Positions 16,695 through 26,630 of a DNA stretch of 64,000 nt are shown in pieces (position 1 is the first letter of the stretch; each line of letters begins with the position of its first letter). The stretch comes from Vicingaceae bacterium (GTDB lineage Bacteria; Bacteroidota; Bacteroidia; Flavobacteriales_E; Vicingaceae), in assembly GCA_028245195.1 (NCBI GenBank), contig JAOKCF010000004.1, forward strand, positions 62,001 through 126,000, read 5' to 3'. The translations under genes and the position numbers were made by a program. The notes below the pieces were generated by a model. It had not been told where the DNA came from, did no database searches, and worked only from the letters and a program-made list of their open reading frames with translations.

Positions 16695-17414
16695 ATGCTT
16701 GAAAGTCTAAAGCTCAATAAGGTCATATTCATTGATATTGAAACTGTTTCTCAAGAAAAAGAATTCTCGAAACTATCTAAAAAGTGGAAGTCGTTATGGG
16801 AAAAAAAATCTACTTACCTAGTTAGTGACGAAGAAACAGCAGAAGACATATACAGACGAGCCGGGATATATGCCGAGTTCGGTAAAGTAATTTGTATCTC
16901 AATAGGGATTTATCGTGAATTTAAAGATCATAAAACTTTTCGCATTAAATCATTTTATGGTAAAAACGAAAAGCAAGTGCTGAAGCAGTTTTGCGACCTC
17001 TTTAAAAAGAGCTTTCAATCTAACGACTTCCTTTTGTGTGCCCACAATGGTAAGGAGTTCGACTTTCCCTTTCTAGCCCGAAGAATTTTAGTTAATCAAT
17101 TACCCCTGCCGTATATTTTAGACATAGCAGGACGAAAGCCTTGGGAAGTGCAGTATTTAGATACTCTACAACTCTGGAAGTTCGGTGATTATAAAAACTA
17201 CACCTCCCTTGCGCTTCTTTGTGAACTGTTCAATATAAAGTCTCCAAAAAATGATATAGATGGCAGTGATGTTGGGCGAGTGTATTGGCAAGAAGATGAT
17301 TTAGAAAAAATAGTAAAATACTGTCAAAACGATACCCTTGCCGTTGCGCAACTTCTATTAGCTTACAAAGGGTTAAGGCAAATTAAAAATTCTGAAGTAG
17401 AGATCATCAGCTAA
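16695..17414 (+). CDS. PolB-like 3'-5' exonuclease
   Basis: A 239-residue DEDD-type exonuclease of the group resembling the proofreading domain of family B polymerases (Exon_PolB). ExoI has the metal-binding pair in FIDIETV (Asp14, Glu16), ExoII lies in AHNGKEFDFPFLARR, and ExoIII in YCQNDTLAVAQLLL. Family members are stand-alone with no polymerase. It overlaps the next gene by one base (TAATG), so the two are translationally coupled, though their functions are not clearly related. A -7-like box lies 4 bases before its ATG. Confidence 0.85.
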   Translation: MLESLKLNKVIFIDIETVSQEKEFSKLSKKWKSLWEKKSTYLVSDEETAEDIYRRAGIYAEFGKVICISIGIYREFKDHKTFRIKSFYGKNEKQVLKQFCDLFKKSFQSNDFLLCAHNGKEFDFPFLARRILVNQLPLPYILDIAGRKPWEVQYLDTLQLWKFGDYKNYTSLALLCELFNIKSPKNDIDGSDVGRVYWQEDDLEKIVKYCQNDTLAVAQLLLAYKGLRQIKNSEVEIIS

Positions 17415-19135
17415 TGGAAAAAAATCCTCTAATTGAAATTAAAGACCTCTGCATAAGTTTTGGCGAGCAGAAAACAATCAAACACCTTTCTTACACTGTA
17501 AAAGAAGGGGAGGTGCTTGGAGTCGTAGGTGAGTCAGGTTCTGGGAAGTCACTTACTTCCCTATCTGTTATGGGCCTCCTGCATCATTCTGCAAAAGTTG
17601 ATTCTGGCGAAATTTTATTTCATCAGAATGGGAAAACTATTGATTTACTGCAACTCAAGGAAGATCAAATACGGAAATTTCGAGGGAATGATATTGCCAT
17701 GATCTTTCAAGAACCGATGACTTCTTTAAACCCTGTAATAAAATGCGGAGAACAGGTGGCTGAAGCGCTTCGTCTTCACAAAAAACTTTCTAATAAAGAA
17801 GCTAAAGAGCGTACAATTAAATTATTTAAGGAGGTTCAATTACCTAGACCAGAATCAATTTACGATTCATATCCACATCAAATATCAGGAGGCCAAAAGC
17901 AACGTTTAATGATTGCAATGGCGATGAGTTGTGAACCTAAACTATTGATCGCAGACGAGCCTACAACTGCTCTAGATGTTACCGTGCAAAAAACCATTCT
18001 AGACCTAATAAAGTCCTTGCAAGCTAAACACAATATGAGTGTTATTTTCATTACACATGATTTGGGAGTAGTAGCGGAAATTGCAAATCATGTAGTAGTT
18101 ATGAAAGATGGTGAAAAAGTTGAAAGCGGCACGACACAGCAACTGTTTGAAAACCCAAAACACCCTTACACAAAAGGCTTACTTGCTTGCAGACCCCCCA
18201 TTGATTTCAGACTAAAAAAACTGCCCATTGTTGAGGACTTTTTAGCACTCGACCAACCTGTTAATGACTTTATCAATAAATTAAAAATAACACCACAGGA
18301 ACAGCTCGCTGAACTTGAGAAAGTTTTAAAACAAGACCATATGATAGAGGTATCACATTTAAATACTCACTTCCCAATTCAACAAGGTGTTTTTAGAAAA
18401 ACGGTTGGCTATGTAAAAGCGGTAAACGATGTCTCGTTTCACGTTCATAGAGGTGAGACACTAGGATTAGTAGGAGAGTCTGGCTGTGGAAAAACTACTC
18501 TAGGTCGTAGTATTTTGAGGTTGATTGAGCCTACCTCAGGAAGTATTAAATACAATGGCGAAGAATTAACTTCTCTTGATGCAGAGGCAATGAGAATGAA
18601 ACGGAAGGACTTACAAATCATCTTTCAAGACCCATACTCATCTCTTAATCCTAGAATGAAAGTGGGTAAAGCAATTTTAGAACCCATGCAGGTTCACAAA
18701 ATCGAGGACAATAACGAAGTTAGAAAGGAAAAAGTAATTGATTTAATGGAAACAGTTGGACTTCGAGCAGACCAGATTGACCGCTATCCTCATGAATTTT
18801 CTGGCGGGCAACGTCAACGGGTTTGTATTGCCAGAGCGTTAGCTATGAATCCAAAATTTATTATTTGCGATGAATCTGTCTCAGCGCTTGACGTTTCTGT
18901 GCAAGCTCAAGTCTTGAATTTGTTAAACGAACTAAAGTCTAAATTCTCATTCTCTTATGTATTTATTTCTCATGATTTGTCAGTAGTAAAATACATGAGC
19001 GACAGAATGATTGTAATGAAAGAAGGACGGATTGAAGAAATGGGAATTGCGGAAGATCTTTACAGAAACCCTCAGTCTATTTATACTCAAAAATTGATTG
19101 AAGCTATTCCTAGAGTTGACTTTAGTTTGGTTTAA
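17414..19135 (+). CDS. Peptide-type ABC transporter ATP-binding protein, two fused ATPase domains
   Basis: A 573-residue fusion of two ABC ATPases, like a DppD-DppF or YejF protein. Domain 1: Walker A GESGSGKS, signature ISGGQKQR, Walker B LLIADEPT. Domain 2: Walker A GESGCGKT, signature FSGGQRQR, Walker [13 protein letters not shown]. The oligopeptide-type tail after domain 1 ([16 protein letters not shown]) is present. It would power uptake of di- or oligopeptides or similar solutes together with two permeases and a binding protein, but none is encoded nearby. The 3' end overlaps the convergent SDR gene by 14 bases. Confidence 0.93.
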   Translation: MEKNPLIEIKDLCISFGEQKTIKHLSYTVKEGEVLGVVGESGSGKSLTSLSVMGLLHHSAKVDSGEILFHQNGKTIDLLQLKEDQIRKFRGNDIAMIFQEPMTSLNPVIKCGEQVAEALRLHKKLSNKEAKERTIKLFKEVQLPRPESIYDSYPHQISGGQKQRLMIAMAMSCEPKLLIADEPTTALDVTVQKTILDLIKSLQAKHNMSVIFITHDLGVVAEIANHVVVMKDGEKVESGTTQQLFENPKHPYTKGLLACRPPIDFRLKKLPIVEDFLALDQPVNDFINKLKITPQEQLAELEKVLKQDHMIEVSHLNTHFPIQQGVFRKTVGYVKAVNDVSFHVHRGETLGLVGESGCGKTTLGRSILRLIEPTSGSIKYNGEELTSLDAEAMRMKRKDLQIIFQDPYSSLNPRMKVGKAILEPMQVHKIEDNNEVRKEKVIDLMETVGLRADQIDRYPHEFSGGQRQRVCIARALAMNPKFIICDESVSALDVSVQAQVLNLLNELKSKFSFSYVFISHDLSVVKYMSDRMIVMKEGRIEEMGIAEDLYRNPQSIYTQKLIEAIPRVDFSLV

Positions 19136-20570
19136 ACTTCACTAAATTATTTGCCATATTCCAGAAAATAAAGTGATGGAATGGCACCATAGAATACCAA
19201 TAGATTCTTCCAAATAGCCCTTTTGGCCTGAAAGTAGCAGTTTGTGTTAATCTGGCTTCGCCGTCTTCATTTGACTCAACTTTGAACTCCAACCAAGCTT
19301 CTCCTGGTAGTCTCATCTCTGCAAATAGCAATAATCGCCCTTCATCTTTATCCGCTAAAAGTACCCTCCAAAAATCCAGGGAATCCCCTGTGTAAATATC
19401 AGTTGGGCTTCTTCTTCCTCTTCTTAAACCAACGCCTCCAAAAAGCTTGTCTAGGTATCCCCGTATTTCCCACATCCAATTGCCGTAATACCATCCTCTT
19501 TGCCCACCAATTGCCCAAATGTTTGCTAATACAGAGTCTGACCTTTCGTTTGAAAATACCACTTTTTTCTGATCGGTAAACGTTCCATTTTTCGGAACCT
19601 TTATGTAATAATTTAAGCCATATCCTTTTCTCAATAGCTCCGCATCTGTCCAACTACTTACTACCGTATTTTGCTCTATGCGTTTAAAGGCTAGCGATAC
19701 GTTTTCCTTGTATGTCAACAAATCAATAGGAATAACCTCTTTAATGTTTCCAATTTTTACCACCACCTCGTTCTTCATGCTGTCTACTAGGTTTACCGCT
19801 AAATGGTAAGAGGTAGATGTTACAAAGTACAACCAATAAGAAGATAACTTAGGTGTCATTATTGGCACTGTTCCAATCCACCTCTTCATTTTTCTAACTT
19901 TAGCGAACTGCAAAAGCATTTCTTTATACGTCAGTATTTCAGGTCCACCTATGTCAAACGTTTTACCAAATACTTTTGAATTGTCACAACATCCTATTAA
20001 GTATTCAATTACATTTCGGATACCAATGGGTTGGCATTTAGTTGTTAGCCATTTAGGAGCCATCATTACCGGCAACTTCTCCACCAAGTCTCGAATTATT
20101 TCGAATGAGGCGCTTCCTGATCCAATAATGATGGCAGCGCGCAAAGTGGTAACTGGAACATTTGCTTCAGAAAGGAGATCGCCAGTTTTTTCACGAGACT
20201 TAAGGTGGTCTGAAAGGGCATCATCGTTACTAATTCCGCTTAGGTAAATGGTTTGCTTGGCCGAGGTTTGGTTAATATAACTGTTATAATTTTTAGCTAC
20301 CTGTTCTTCTTTTTCTAAAAACCCTTGACTCCCAGAGGATAATGAATGCATTAAAAAATAAGCAACGTCTATTCCCTTCGGAAGCTTTTCAACACTTAGG
20401 TAATTTAAAAAGTCAACCTCAACTATTTCTACCTGTAGCTCTTCTGACTTAGATAATCGAAGGGCGTTTTTGTCGCGCACGCATGCTATGACTTTGTGAC
20501 CTTGCTGCAACAGCACAGGTAAAAGTCTTCTTCCTATATACCCGTTTGCTCCTGTCAGTAATATTTTCAT
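19122..20570 (-). CDS. SDR-type NAD(P)-binding protein fused to a DUF2867 domain
   Basis: A 482-residue protein. The N-terminal half is an atypical SDR with glycine motif TGANGYIGRRLLPVLL and the segment FDIGGPEILTYKEML. The C-terminal DUF2867 domain (~330-482; FWRVLLADKDEGRLLLFAEM) has a START/SRPBCC-like pattern often annotated as a lipid-binding domain. The substrate is unknown. It lies 108 bases downstream of the photolyase gene in the same direction and could be the last gene of the light-response operon. In this phylum DUF2867-SDR proteins are often near carotenoid and photolyase genes. Confidence 0.82.
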   Translation of the reverse strand: MKILLTGANGYIGRRLLPVLLQQGHKVIACVRDKNALRLSKSEELQVEIVEVDFLNYLSVEKLPKGIDVAYFLMHSLSSGSQGFLEKEEQVAKNYNSYINQTSAKQTIYLSGISNDDALSDHLKSREKTGDLLSEANVPVTTLRAAIIIGSGSASFEIIRDLVEKLPVMMAPKWLTTKCQPIGIRNVIEYLIGCCDNSKVFGKTFDIGGPEILTYKEMLLQFAKVRKMKRWIGTVPIMTPKLSSYWLYFVTSTSYHLAVNLVDSMKNEVVVKIGNIKEVIPIDLLTYKENVSLAFKRIEQNTVVSSWTDAELLRKGYGLNYYIKVPKNGTFTDQKKVVFSNERSDSVLANIWAIGGQRGWYYGNWMWEIRGYLDKLFGGVGLRRGRRSPTDIYTGDSLDFWRVLLADKDEGRLLLFAEMRLPGEAWLEFKVESNEDGEARLTQTATFRPKGLFGRIYWYSMVPFHHFIFWNMANNLVKFKPN

Positions 20571-20678
20571 AATAGATTAACTAAGGTGTTGTGCAATTTT
20601 TTCTGCTCTTGTATGATACTTTTTCGTTGACAATAAACTTAGTAAGCTAAGTTCTTCTTATTTCCCCTAAAGTAAGTC

Positions 20679-21986
20679 TTACGAGGACACTCCCCTCTTA
20701 AATTCTGCAATTGCCCTTTCTCTAGCCATTTTATGCTCTACCATTTCCTCTGGATAGCGGTCTGTTTCAAACTCAGGAATCCATTTTCGAATATAAATAC
20801 GGCCTTTATCGAATTTGTCAATTTGCGTAGTCGGATTGAACACCCTGAAGTAAGGTTGAGCATCAACTCCCGTTCCCGCAGACCATTGCCAATTCCCATT
20901 ATTTGAAGACAACTCGTAATCTAATAGCTTTTCCGCAAAATAAGCCTCTCCCCATTTCCAATCAATCAAGAGATGCTTGGTTAAAAAACTAGCGACTAAC
21001 ATTCGCACTCTGTTGTGCATAAAGCCAGTCTGATTTAGTTCTCGCATTCCTGCATCCACCAATGGGTAACCAGTTTGACCGGTTTTCCATTTTTCAAATT
21101 CTTTTTCATTGTTTCTCCATCGCACTCCATCGTATTTCTGGCTGTAGTTGTTCTCAACAACTCTCGGAAAATGATATATAATACACATGAAAAATTCTCG
21201 CCAAATTAGCTCTTTTAAATAAGTGTTTTCTTGACTCTTAGCTGCTTTAGAAGCCATTTTTCGAATGCTCACCGTTCCAAATCGGTAATGGATTCCCAAA
21301 TGGGAGGTACTATCCTTTGCAGGAAAGTTTCTCCCTTCGGTATACTGCTCAATCGTTTCTTGGCGTAATTCTTTTCCAGGAAGTTCAATGTTAGTTTGTT
21401 CAAAACCCATTTCCTTTAATGAAATAATTTCTTTAAAATCAGTAGCTACCCAGTTTTCAAATTGTAATCCAGAAGTGTAAAGTTCAAAGTCTTTTTCAGT
21501 TACTTTAGAAAGCCATTTTTTACTGTAAGGGGTATACACCAAGTATGGCGTTCCGTTATCTTTCAGCACTTCTGTAGGTTCAAAAATGACTTGATCCTTA
21601 TGGGTAACAAAGTTGGCCCCATCGTTTAACAGTTCTTTAATTTGTAAATCTCGTTCAGTTGCATAGGGTTCATAGTCTCTGTTGGTATGTACTTGTTGAA
21701 TATCGTATTCTTCTAACAGATTTTTGAAGGCTTTTTCGGGTTTCGTATAAAAGGTTTGCAACCTTGTTCCTTTGCTCTTTAGCTCCGAATTAATCTCTGT
21801 AAGCTCTTGGTGAATAAAGGAAACTCGCGCATCACTTTTATCAGATAGGTCATTCAAGATGTTTTTATCGAAAATAAAAACTGGCAGCACTGGGTAATCA
21901 CTTTTTAATGCATGGTATAGACCACGATTATCCTCTAATCTCAAATCTCTTCTGAACCAGAAAATAGAAACTTTTTGCTTGCCCAT
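20679..21986 (-). CDS. Deoxyribodipyrimidine photolyase (class I type)
   Basis: A 435-residue photolyase that uses blue light and FAD to split pyrimidine dimers. The N-terminal antenna domain starts FWFRRDLRLEDNRGLYHAL. The FAD-binding domain has [54 protein letters not shown] and NNGNWQWSAGTGVDAQPYF. Length fits the class. Its start overlaps the stop of the SDR gene (TAATG), so it is part of the sigma-crtI-crtB-SDR-phr operon. CPD repair is the likely activity; a (6-4) activity is not excluded by eye. Confidence 0.92.
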   Translation of the reverse strand: MGKQKVSIFWFRRDLRLEDNRGLYHALKSDYPVLPVFIFDKNILNDLSDKSDARVSFIHQELTEINSELKSKGTRLQTFYTKPEKAFKNLLEEYDIQQVHTNRDYEPYATERDLQIKELLNDGANFVTHKDQVIFEPTEVLKDNGTPYLVYTPYSKKWLSKVTEKDFELYTSGLQFENWVATDFKEIISLKEMGFEQTNIELPGKELRQETIEQYTEGRNFPAKDSTSHLGIHYRFGTVSIRKMASKAAKSQENTYLKELIWREFFMCIIYHFPRVVENNYSQKYDGVRWRNNEKEFEKWKTGQTGYPLVDAGMRELNQTGFMHNRVRMLVASFLTKHLLIDWKWGEAYFAEKLLDYELSSNNGNWQWSAGTGVDAQPYFRVFNPTTQIDKFDKGRIYIRKWIPEFETDRYPEEMVEHKMARERAIAEFKRGVSS

Positions 21987-22675
21987 TATCGTAAACTACC
22001 CATTCCTCCATCTACAGAAATTACCTGGCCAGTCATCCACCTCGAATCATCTCCAAGTAAAAAACGAGCTGTATTTGCCATGTCTTCGGCTGTTCCGATT
22101 GACTTTAAAGGGTGACGATCTGCATTTGCTTTCTTTTTATCTTCACTAGAGAGCAACCTTTCTGCTAGAGGAGTATCAGTTAAAGAGGGAGCAATAATGT
22201 TAACTCGAATGCTAGGCGCCAGTTCGGCTGCTAAGGCTTTTCCTAATCCTTCTATCGCTCCCTTTGCTGAAGCCACACTAGAATGAAATGTTAATCCTGT
22301 TTGAACCGCAACAGTACTAAATAAGACAATAGATGCGTTTTTAGACTTTTTTAATGCTTTTAATGCTTGCTGAATAACTTTAACAGCACCGAGATGGTTC
22401 ACCTTAAAATCAGTTAAGAAATCATCTTCGTTTAGCCTGTGAAATGGTTTTAAATTGATTGACCCAGGGCAATACACTAAAGCATCCAATTGTTCTGGCA
22501 ATTCTAATTGAAAGTCTTCTAAAACGTCAATCTGCTGATAATGAACATTTGGTCCTGTAACGTCACTTTCAGTTCTGGAAGCCAGGTGTAAATGATTTGT
22601 TCCGTCATTCAATTGTAAAGCTAAAGCTGCTCCAATACCGGAACTCGCTCCTACGATTAAGATATTTTTTCCCAT
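21986..22675 (-). CDS. SDR family protein lacking the usual catalytic Tyr
   Basis: About 229 residues from the ATG at 22675; an upstream start at 22699 is possible but adds no fold element. It shows the Rossmann glycine motif VGASSGIGAALAL and the catalytic-type Ser in VLFSTVA. The place of the usual YxxxK reads VASAK, so the proton-donor Tyr is missing. The C-terminal GQVISVDGGMGSL ending is typical. It sits between crtB and the photolyase gene in the light operon, overlapping the latter. Its reaction, if any, is unknown. Confidence 0.85.
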   Translation of the reverse strand: MGKNILIVGASSGIGAALALQLNDGTNHLHLASRTESDVTGPNVHYQQIDVLEDFQLELPEQLDALVYCPGSINLKPFHRLNEDDFLTDFKVNHLGAVKVIQQALKALKKSKNASIVLFSTVAVQTGLTFHSSVASAKGAIEGLGKALAAELAPSIRVNIIAPSLTDTPLAERLLSSEDKKKANADRHPLKSIGTAEDMANTARFLLGDDSRWMTGQVISVDGGMGSLR

Positions 22676-22739
22676 TATTCTACTTTTTGAATGAAACAAG
22701 GTGTTTCATATAATGTTTGAAACGTGACTCGAAAATGGA

Positions 22740-23576
22740 TTAAAGTATCCCTAGCCTGTCCTTCAATAAGCACTGCGCTAAAATCGCATACTTCTTCACG
22801 TCTGTTATCCGAATACGTTCGTTTCGAATACGGTCTGCTTTGATGCCTTTTATCTTGTCAAACAAGGCGAGGTAATAGCAGTAAGCTGTGTATACTCCGA
22901 ATTTTGAATTCTTAGGCAAATCTTTAATTCCTTTGAATCCGTCTTGAAAATCCTTTAATATATCGGCTTCAATTTCCCGCTTTTGCTCATCATTGAAACT
23001 TTCTATGGTAACATTCGGGAAATACGTTCTGCCTTTGTCGTCAAAATCATCTTTCAAATCTCTTAAAAAATTAATTTTCTGAAACGCAGCACCTAATCTT
23101 TCCGCTGGAAATTTTAATTTCTGATATTCGCTCTCATCTCCTTTGCAAAAAACTCTTAGACACATTAGCCCAACTACTTCAGCCGAACCATAAATATATT
23201 CCTCATATTCTGCTCGAGTGTAATCCGTTTTGGTTAAATCCCACTCCATGCTTTTTATAAAAGCATCAATTAGCGGTCGCTCAATATTATACTTATTTAC
23301 AGCCCATTGAAAAGAGTGTAACACAGGATTTAAACTCAGTTTTCGCTCGATTGCAAGGTGAGTTTCATTAACAAACTCATCCAACAAGGTTTTTTTATCT
23401 TGTTGATGAAAAGTATCTACAATCTCATCCGCCAAGCGAACAAAACCATATATGGCATAAATAGGATCATGAATTTCTTTTCCCAATGCATTGATGCCCA
23501 TAGAAAAAGAGGTGCTATAACAATTTGTTACGACCTTGCTAGATAGCAAAGATGCCTTTTGGTACAAAGCTTCCAT
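22740..23576 (-). CDS. crtB: Phytoene synthase CrtB
   Basis: A 278-residue squalene/phytoene synthase that joins two geranylgeranyl diphosphates to make phytoene. Both Asp-rich Mg-binding motifs are present: DEIVD near residue 50 and DDFDD in FLRDLKDDFDDKGRTYFP. The usual N-terminal KxxxxNCYSTSFSMG-like segment is also seen. It starts 4 bases after crtI ends, so the two are co-translated. With crtI and the distant crtZ (58389) it supplies carotenoids that quench singlet oxygen. A lycopene cyclase was not found in the window. Confidence 0.95.
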   Translation of the reverse strand: MEALYQKASLLSSKVVTNCYSTSFSMGINALGKEIHDPIYAIYGFVRLADEIVDTFHQQDKKTLLDEFVNETHLAIERKLSLNPVLHSFQWAVNKYNIERPLIDAFIKSMEWDLTKTDYTRAEYEEYIYGSAEVVGLMCLRVFCKGDESEYQKLKFPAERLGAAFQKINFLRDLKDDFDDKGRTYFPNVTIESFNDEQKREIEADILKDFQDGFKGIKDLPKNSKFGVYTAYCYYLALFDKIKGIKADRIRNERIRITDVKKYAILAQCLLKDRLGIL

Positions 23577-23580
23577 AATA

Positions 23581-25053
23581 CTAAGCTAAGGTTTTTAAGA
23601 CTTCTTTTGCTACTACCTGCCCTGAAATTAAACTTGGGGGAACACCAGGTCCTGGGATTGTTAACTGACCCGTATAAAACAGGTTTTTTAGCTTTTTATT
23701 CCTCAAGTTCGGCTTTAAAATAGCAGTTTGAGTCAATGTATTCGCTAAACCGTATGCATTTCCTTTAAACGCGTGGTAATCTGACTTAAAGTCTGCATGA
23801 GCGTATGATTTTTTATAAATCACATGCTCTCTAATCTTTTGATTTGTCAATGACTCTAAACGATCCATCACCATATGATAATATTTCTCTCTGGTAGCTT
23901 CATCATCTTTTAGATCTGGAGCAACCGGAATTAATACGAACACATTTTCTTTTCCCTCTGGAGCAACAGTATTGTCTGTTATTGAAGGCACGCAAACGTA
24001 AAAAAGCGGGTTACTTGGCCATTGTGGGTCGTCGTAAATTTCTATCGCATGCTGACTAAACGATTCATCAAAAAATAAATTATGATGCCTGAGTTTGTCA
24101 ACCTTCTTATCTAAGCCCATATAAAACAGCAAACTAGAGGGAGCCATTTTTCTTTTGTCCCAATATTCAGAAGAGTAGTTATGAAATTCTGCGTCCAACA
24201 GATACTTGTCTGTATGATGATAATCTGCTCCAGAAATAAAATGAGTCGCTTCAAAGTCTCCTTTAGTTGTAGTGGCTTTAGAAACCTTTCCATTTTTAAC
24301 TTCCAACTTCTTTACTTCACAATCTAAAACGAATTCAACTCCTTTTTCTTTGGCAAGAGCAGTCATTCCTTCCACAATTTTATGCATCCCTCCCAAAGGA
24401 TACCAAGTGCCTAACTTGATGTCAGCAAAATTCATAAGGCTATACAAAGCGGGAGTATCCTCCGGTTTCGCTCCTAAAAACAGAACAGGAAATTCTAACA
24501 GTTCAATTAATTTAGGATTTGTAAAGTGTTTTCTAATGTGCTTGCTAATAGAGCTGAATAGCTGTAGCTTAAACACACCTGCAATTACTTTCCATTGTGC
24601 AAACTCCAGTATAGATTGACTTGGTTTGTGCACCAAATCATCCATTCCTACTCGGTACTTGTATTCTCCTTCTGAAAGAAATTTGTCTAATTCAGTGCCG
24701 CTCCCTTTTTCGTATTTCTCAAAAAGCGCTTTTAATTCAGTATATGCTGCAGGAATGTCAACAAACTCTTTATCTTGAAATATAACTTGATAGCTGGGGT
24801 CTAGTCGAACTAATTCGTAATAATCCGACACTTTTTTACCGAAGCGCGCAAAGTAAGCATCAAAAACGTCAGGCATCCAATACCAACTTGGACCCATATC
24901 AAAAGTAAAACCGGAGGCCGAGAATTGTCTCGCTCTACCTCCGGTTTGATTATTTTTTTCTAAAATGGTTACTTTTTTACCTTCGTCTGCTAGGCTAGTT
25001 GCAGCAGCAAGAGATGAAAAACCAGAACCAATTACAATAATATTTTCAGTCAC
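23581..25053 (-). CDS. crtI: Phytoene desaturase CrtI
   Basis: A 490-residue FAD-dependent desaturase that converts phytoene to lycopene. The N-terminal dinucleotide motif is VIGSGFSSLAAATSLADEGKKV, followed by TGGRARQFSASGFTFDMGPSW. The C-terminal CrtI signature is YTGQLTIPGPGVPPSLISGQ. The length is normal. It begins 21 bases after the ECF sigma gene, so sigma-crtI-crtB form one transcription unit downstream of the B12-type regulator. Confidence 0.96.
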   Translation of the reverse strand: MTENIIVIGSGFSSLAAATSLADEGKKVTILEKNNQTGGRARQFSASGFTFDMGPSWYWMPDVFDAYFARFGKKVSDYYELVRLDPSYQVIFQDKEFVDIPAAYTELKALFEKYEKGSGTELDKFLSEGEYKYRVGMDDLVHKPSQSILEFAQWKVIAGVFKLQLFSSISKHIRKHFTNPKLIELLEFPVLFLGAKPEDTPALYSLMNFADIKLGTWYPLGGMHKIVEGMTALAKEKGVEFVLDCEVKKLEVKNGKVSKATTTKGDFEATHFISGADYHHTDKYLLDAEFHNYSSEYWDKRKMAPSSLLFYMGLDKKVDKLRHHNLFFDESFSQHAIEIYDDPQWPSNPLFYVCVPSITDNTVAPEGKENVFVLIPVAPDLKDDEATREKYYHMVMDRLESLTNQKIREHVIYKKSYAHADFKSDYHAFKGNAYGLANTLTQTAILKPNLRNKKLKNLFYTGQLTIPGPGVPPSLISGQVVAKEVLKTLA

Positions 25054-25074
25054 AGTTTTATTTGTGGTTAATGT

Positions 25075-25578
25075 TTATGCAAAATCTTTCAGAGCGTCTG
25101 TCAGCTTTTTTCTGGCAAGAAAAATACGGCTTTTTACCGTACCAATTGGCATATTCAACTCATCTGCTATTTCTTTATACTTATAACCATCGAAATGCAT
25201 TTGGAATGGAATTTTACACGCGTCATTCAACTCGTCCACTGTTTTTAGAATGTCCTTATGGTTATATTCAGAATCTGGCGTTACAGGAGAAACTTTTTTC
25301 GTTGAGTTTACAAAGTAATCATCATCAGTATTATCCATTATTGTTCTTTTACGAACATTTCTTCGATAATTATTTATGAACGTATTTTTCATTATAGTAT
25401 ACAACCAAGCTTTCAAGTTAGTTGCTTCTTGAAATTTGTCCTTATACTTTAAAGCCTTAAGAAAGGTTTCTTGCAATAAGTCCTCCGCATCTTCATTGTC
25501 CGACGTCAGTTTTAATGCAAAATATTTTAGTGGATTCTGAAAGGAAATTAATTGCTGATTAAATTCTATTGCTGTCAT
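25075..25578 (-). CDS. ECF-type RNA polymerase sigma factor of the carotenoid cluster
   Basis: A 167-residue sigma-70-family factor. Region 2 reads LTSDNEDAEDLLQETFLKALKY and LKAWLYTIMKNTFIN; region 4 reads YKYKEIADELNMPIGTVKSRI. No anti-sigma gene is adjacent. It is the first gene of the crtI-crtB-SDR-phr run and follows the MerR-type regulator by 114 bases. Its promoter carries a palindrome in the spacer (25621-25651), so it is probably the gene directly repressed by that regulator. Confidence 0.92.
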   Translation of the reverse strand: MTAIEFNQQLISFQNPLKYFALKLTSDNEDAEDLLQETFLKALKYKDKFQEATNLKAWLYTIMKNTFINNYRRNVRKRTIMDNTDDDYFVNSTKKVSPVTPDSEYNHKDILKTVDELNDACKIPFQMHFDGYKYKEIADELNMPIGTVKSRIFLARKKLTDALKDFA

Positions 25579-25620
25579 AACTTTATATATTTTGAATCGT
25601 TTTGTTTAATTATTACGGTT

Positions 25621-25651
25621 CAAAGGTAAACAATATGTTGTTACACTTAAA
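25621..25651 (-). promoter_or_regulatory. Promoter of the ECF sigma gene with a MerR-type operator in the spacer
   Basis: On the minus strand, TTTA (25648-25651), a 19-base spacer, then a perfect -7 box TACCTTTG (25621-25628). The spacer holds the palindrome AACAA-N4-TTGTT (25629-25642), with GTAA/TTAC flanks. MerR proteins classically bind palindromes placed between the two promoter elements. The leader would be ~38 bases. Confidence 0.55.
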
Positions 25652-25692
25652 TATTTTGTTCATTATTCTGTTAAAATGTTAAAAAAATTAAG

Positions 25693-26550
25693 TTAAATCA
25701 CATCAGAATAAGATGTTATCTGACGGATGTTGGAAGGGAATTTAAGGTCAATATCTTGCTGAAAGCGATTGACTAAGAAATAAGTTTCATCAGAAACACA
25801 TTCCCCTAGTTGATCTATAAGGCTCTGGATACCACCTTTTGGCCTTACAACGGTGTATGTCATAATCCAGTTGGGCTTGATTACTTTAGATGCTTGGATA
25901 ATTTGCTTTATGGGAGCAGATTGTCCAAAGTAGTATACTCTTACCCCTCTCTTTTTGTATAAATACGCAAAGAACAATAGTCCTAATTCATGGTACTCTC
26001 CTTCTGGTAAAAACAGGAGTACACGATTTAATTTTTCAGAATTGTTTGGAAGTGATTCAATTGCTGCTGATAATTTTTGACGTAGAATATGTGTCATAAA
26101 ATGCTCTTGAGCTGGTTCAACTTCATCTGTCAACCAAAGAATTCCTATTTTTTCGAGAAATGGATAAATGACACCAGTAAATGTTCCCTCGATACCTAGT
26201 TCGTCGTAATATGACTTCAACAATTGATTAATCTCTTCTTCATTAAACTGCAGCATTGGGAAAATTAAGTCGTCAATTCGCTTTTGCTTAATTACGTCTT
26301 CATCTTTTATGTGGGCAATTGCTTCCTTCAATTGCTCATCATCCATCGCTACAATCTTCGAAATTTTCGTGCCACTGTTTGAAAGAATTGTCACATTTAG
26401 CAACTTCTTCAGATCTGAGTCTGAATAAAATCTAATATTTGTGTCAGACCGGTTGGGCTCAAATAAATTATATCGCTTTTCCCAAATACGCAATGTGTGA
26501 GCCTTGATCCCTGATAAACGTTCTAATTCTTTTATGGAGTAATTTCCCAT
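25693..26550 (-). CDS. CarH/LitR-like MerR regulator with cobalamin-binding photoreceptor domain
   Basis: A 285-residue protein from ATG 26550. An in-frame start at 26604 lies too near the predicted promoter. It has a MerR winged helix (YSIKELERLSGIKAHTLRIW). A four-helix region carries the W-x9-EH motif (Trp139, Glu149-His150) that caps adenosylcobalamin. A B12-binding Rossmann domain has the lower-ligand motif ExHxxG (Glu185-His187-Gly190). These are the key residues of light-sensing CarH/LitR proteins, which repress carotenoid genes in the dark and release DNA in light. Its position before the sigma-crt-phr operon fits that job. True light sensing is inferred. Confidence 0.88.
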   Translation of the reverse strand: MGNYSIKELERLSGIKAHTLRIWEKRYNLFEPNRSDTNIRFYSDSDLKKLLNVTILSNSGTKISKIVAMDDEQLKEAIAHIKDEDVIKQKRIDDLIFPMLQFNEEEINQLLKSYYDELGIEGTFTGVIYPFLEKIGILWLTDEVEPAQEHFMTHILRQKLSAAIESLPNNSEKLNRVLLFLPEGEYHELGLLFFAYLYKKRGVRVYYFGQSAPIKQIIQASKVIKPNWIMTYTVVRPKGGIQSLIDQLGECVSDETYFLVNRFQQDIDLKFPSNIRQITSYSDVI

Positions 26551-26607
26551 TTCCGAAACAAATTTTAAAGACTTAGGTGCTAAAGTTAATATAAGCGAAG
26601 TCAATTA

Positions 26608-26630
26608 CAAAGGGTAAACACAACATTTGT
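26608..26630 (-). promoter_or_regulatory. Promoter-like element of the MerR gene resembling the sigma promoter
   Basis: The minus strand reads TGTTGTGTTTACCCTTTG, close to TTGTTTACCTTTG of the sigma promoter. The -7-like box has one extra C. A shared operator for autoregulation is possible. The leader to ATG 26550 would be ~50 bases. Confidence 0.35.

Noticed and set aside
25579-25692. Cobalamin riboswitch near the B12-type regulator
   Set aside because: The gap is too short and shows only promoter-like sequence and a palindrome; no riboswitch core is visible.
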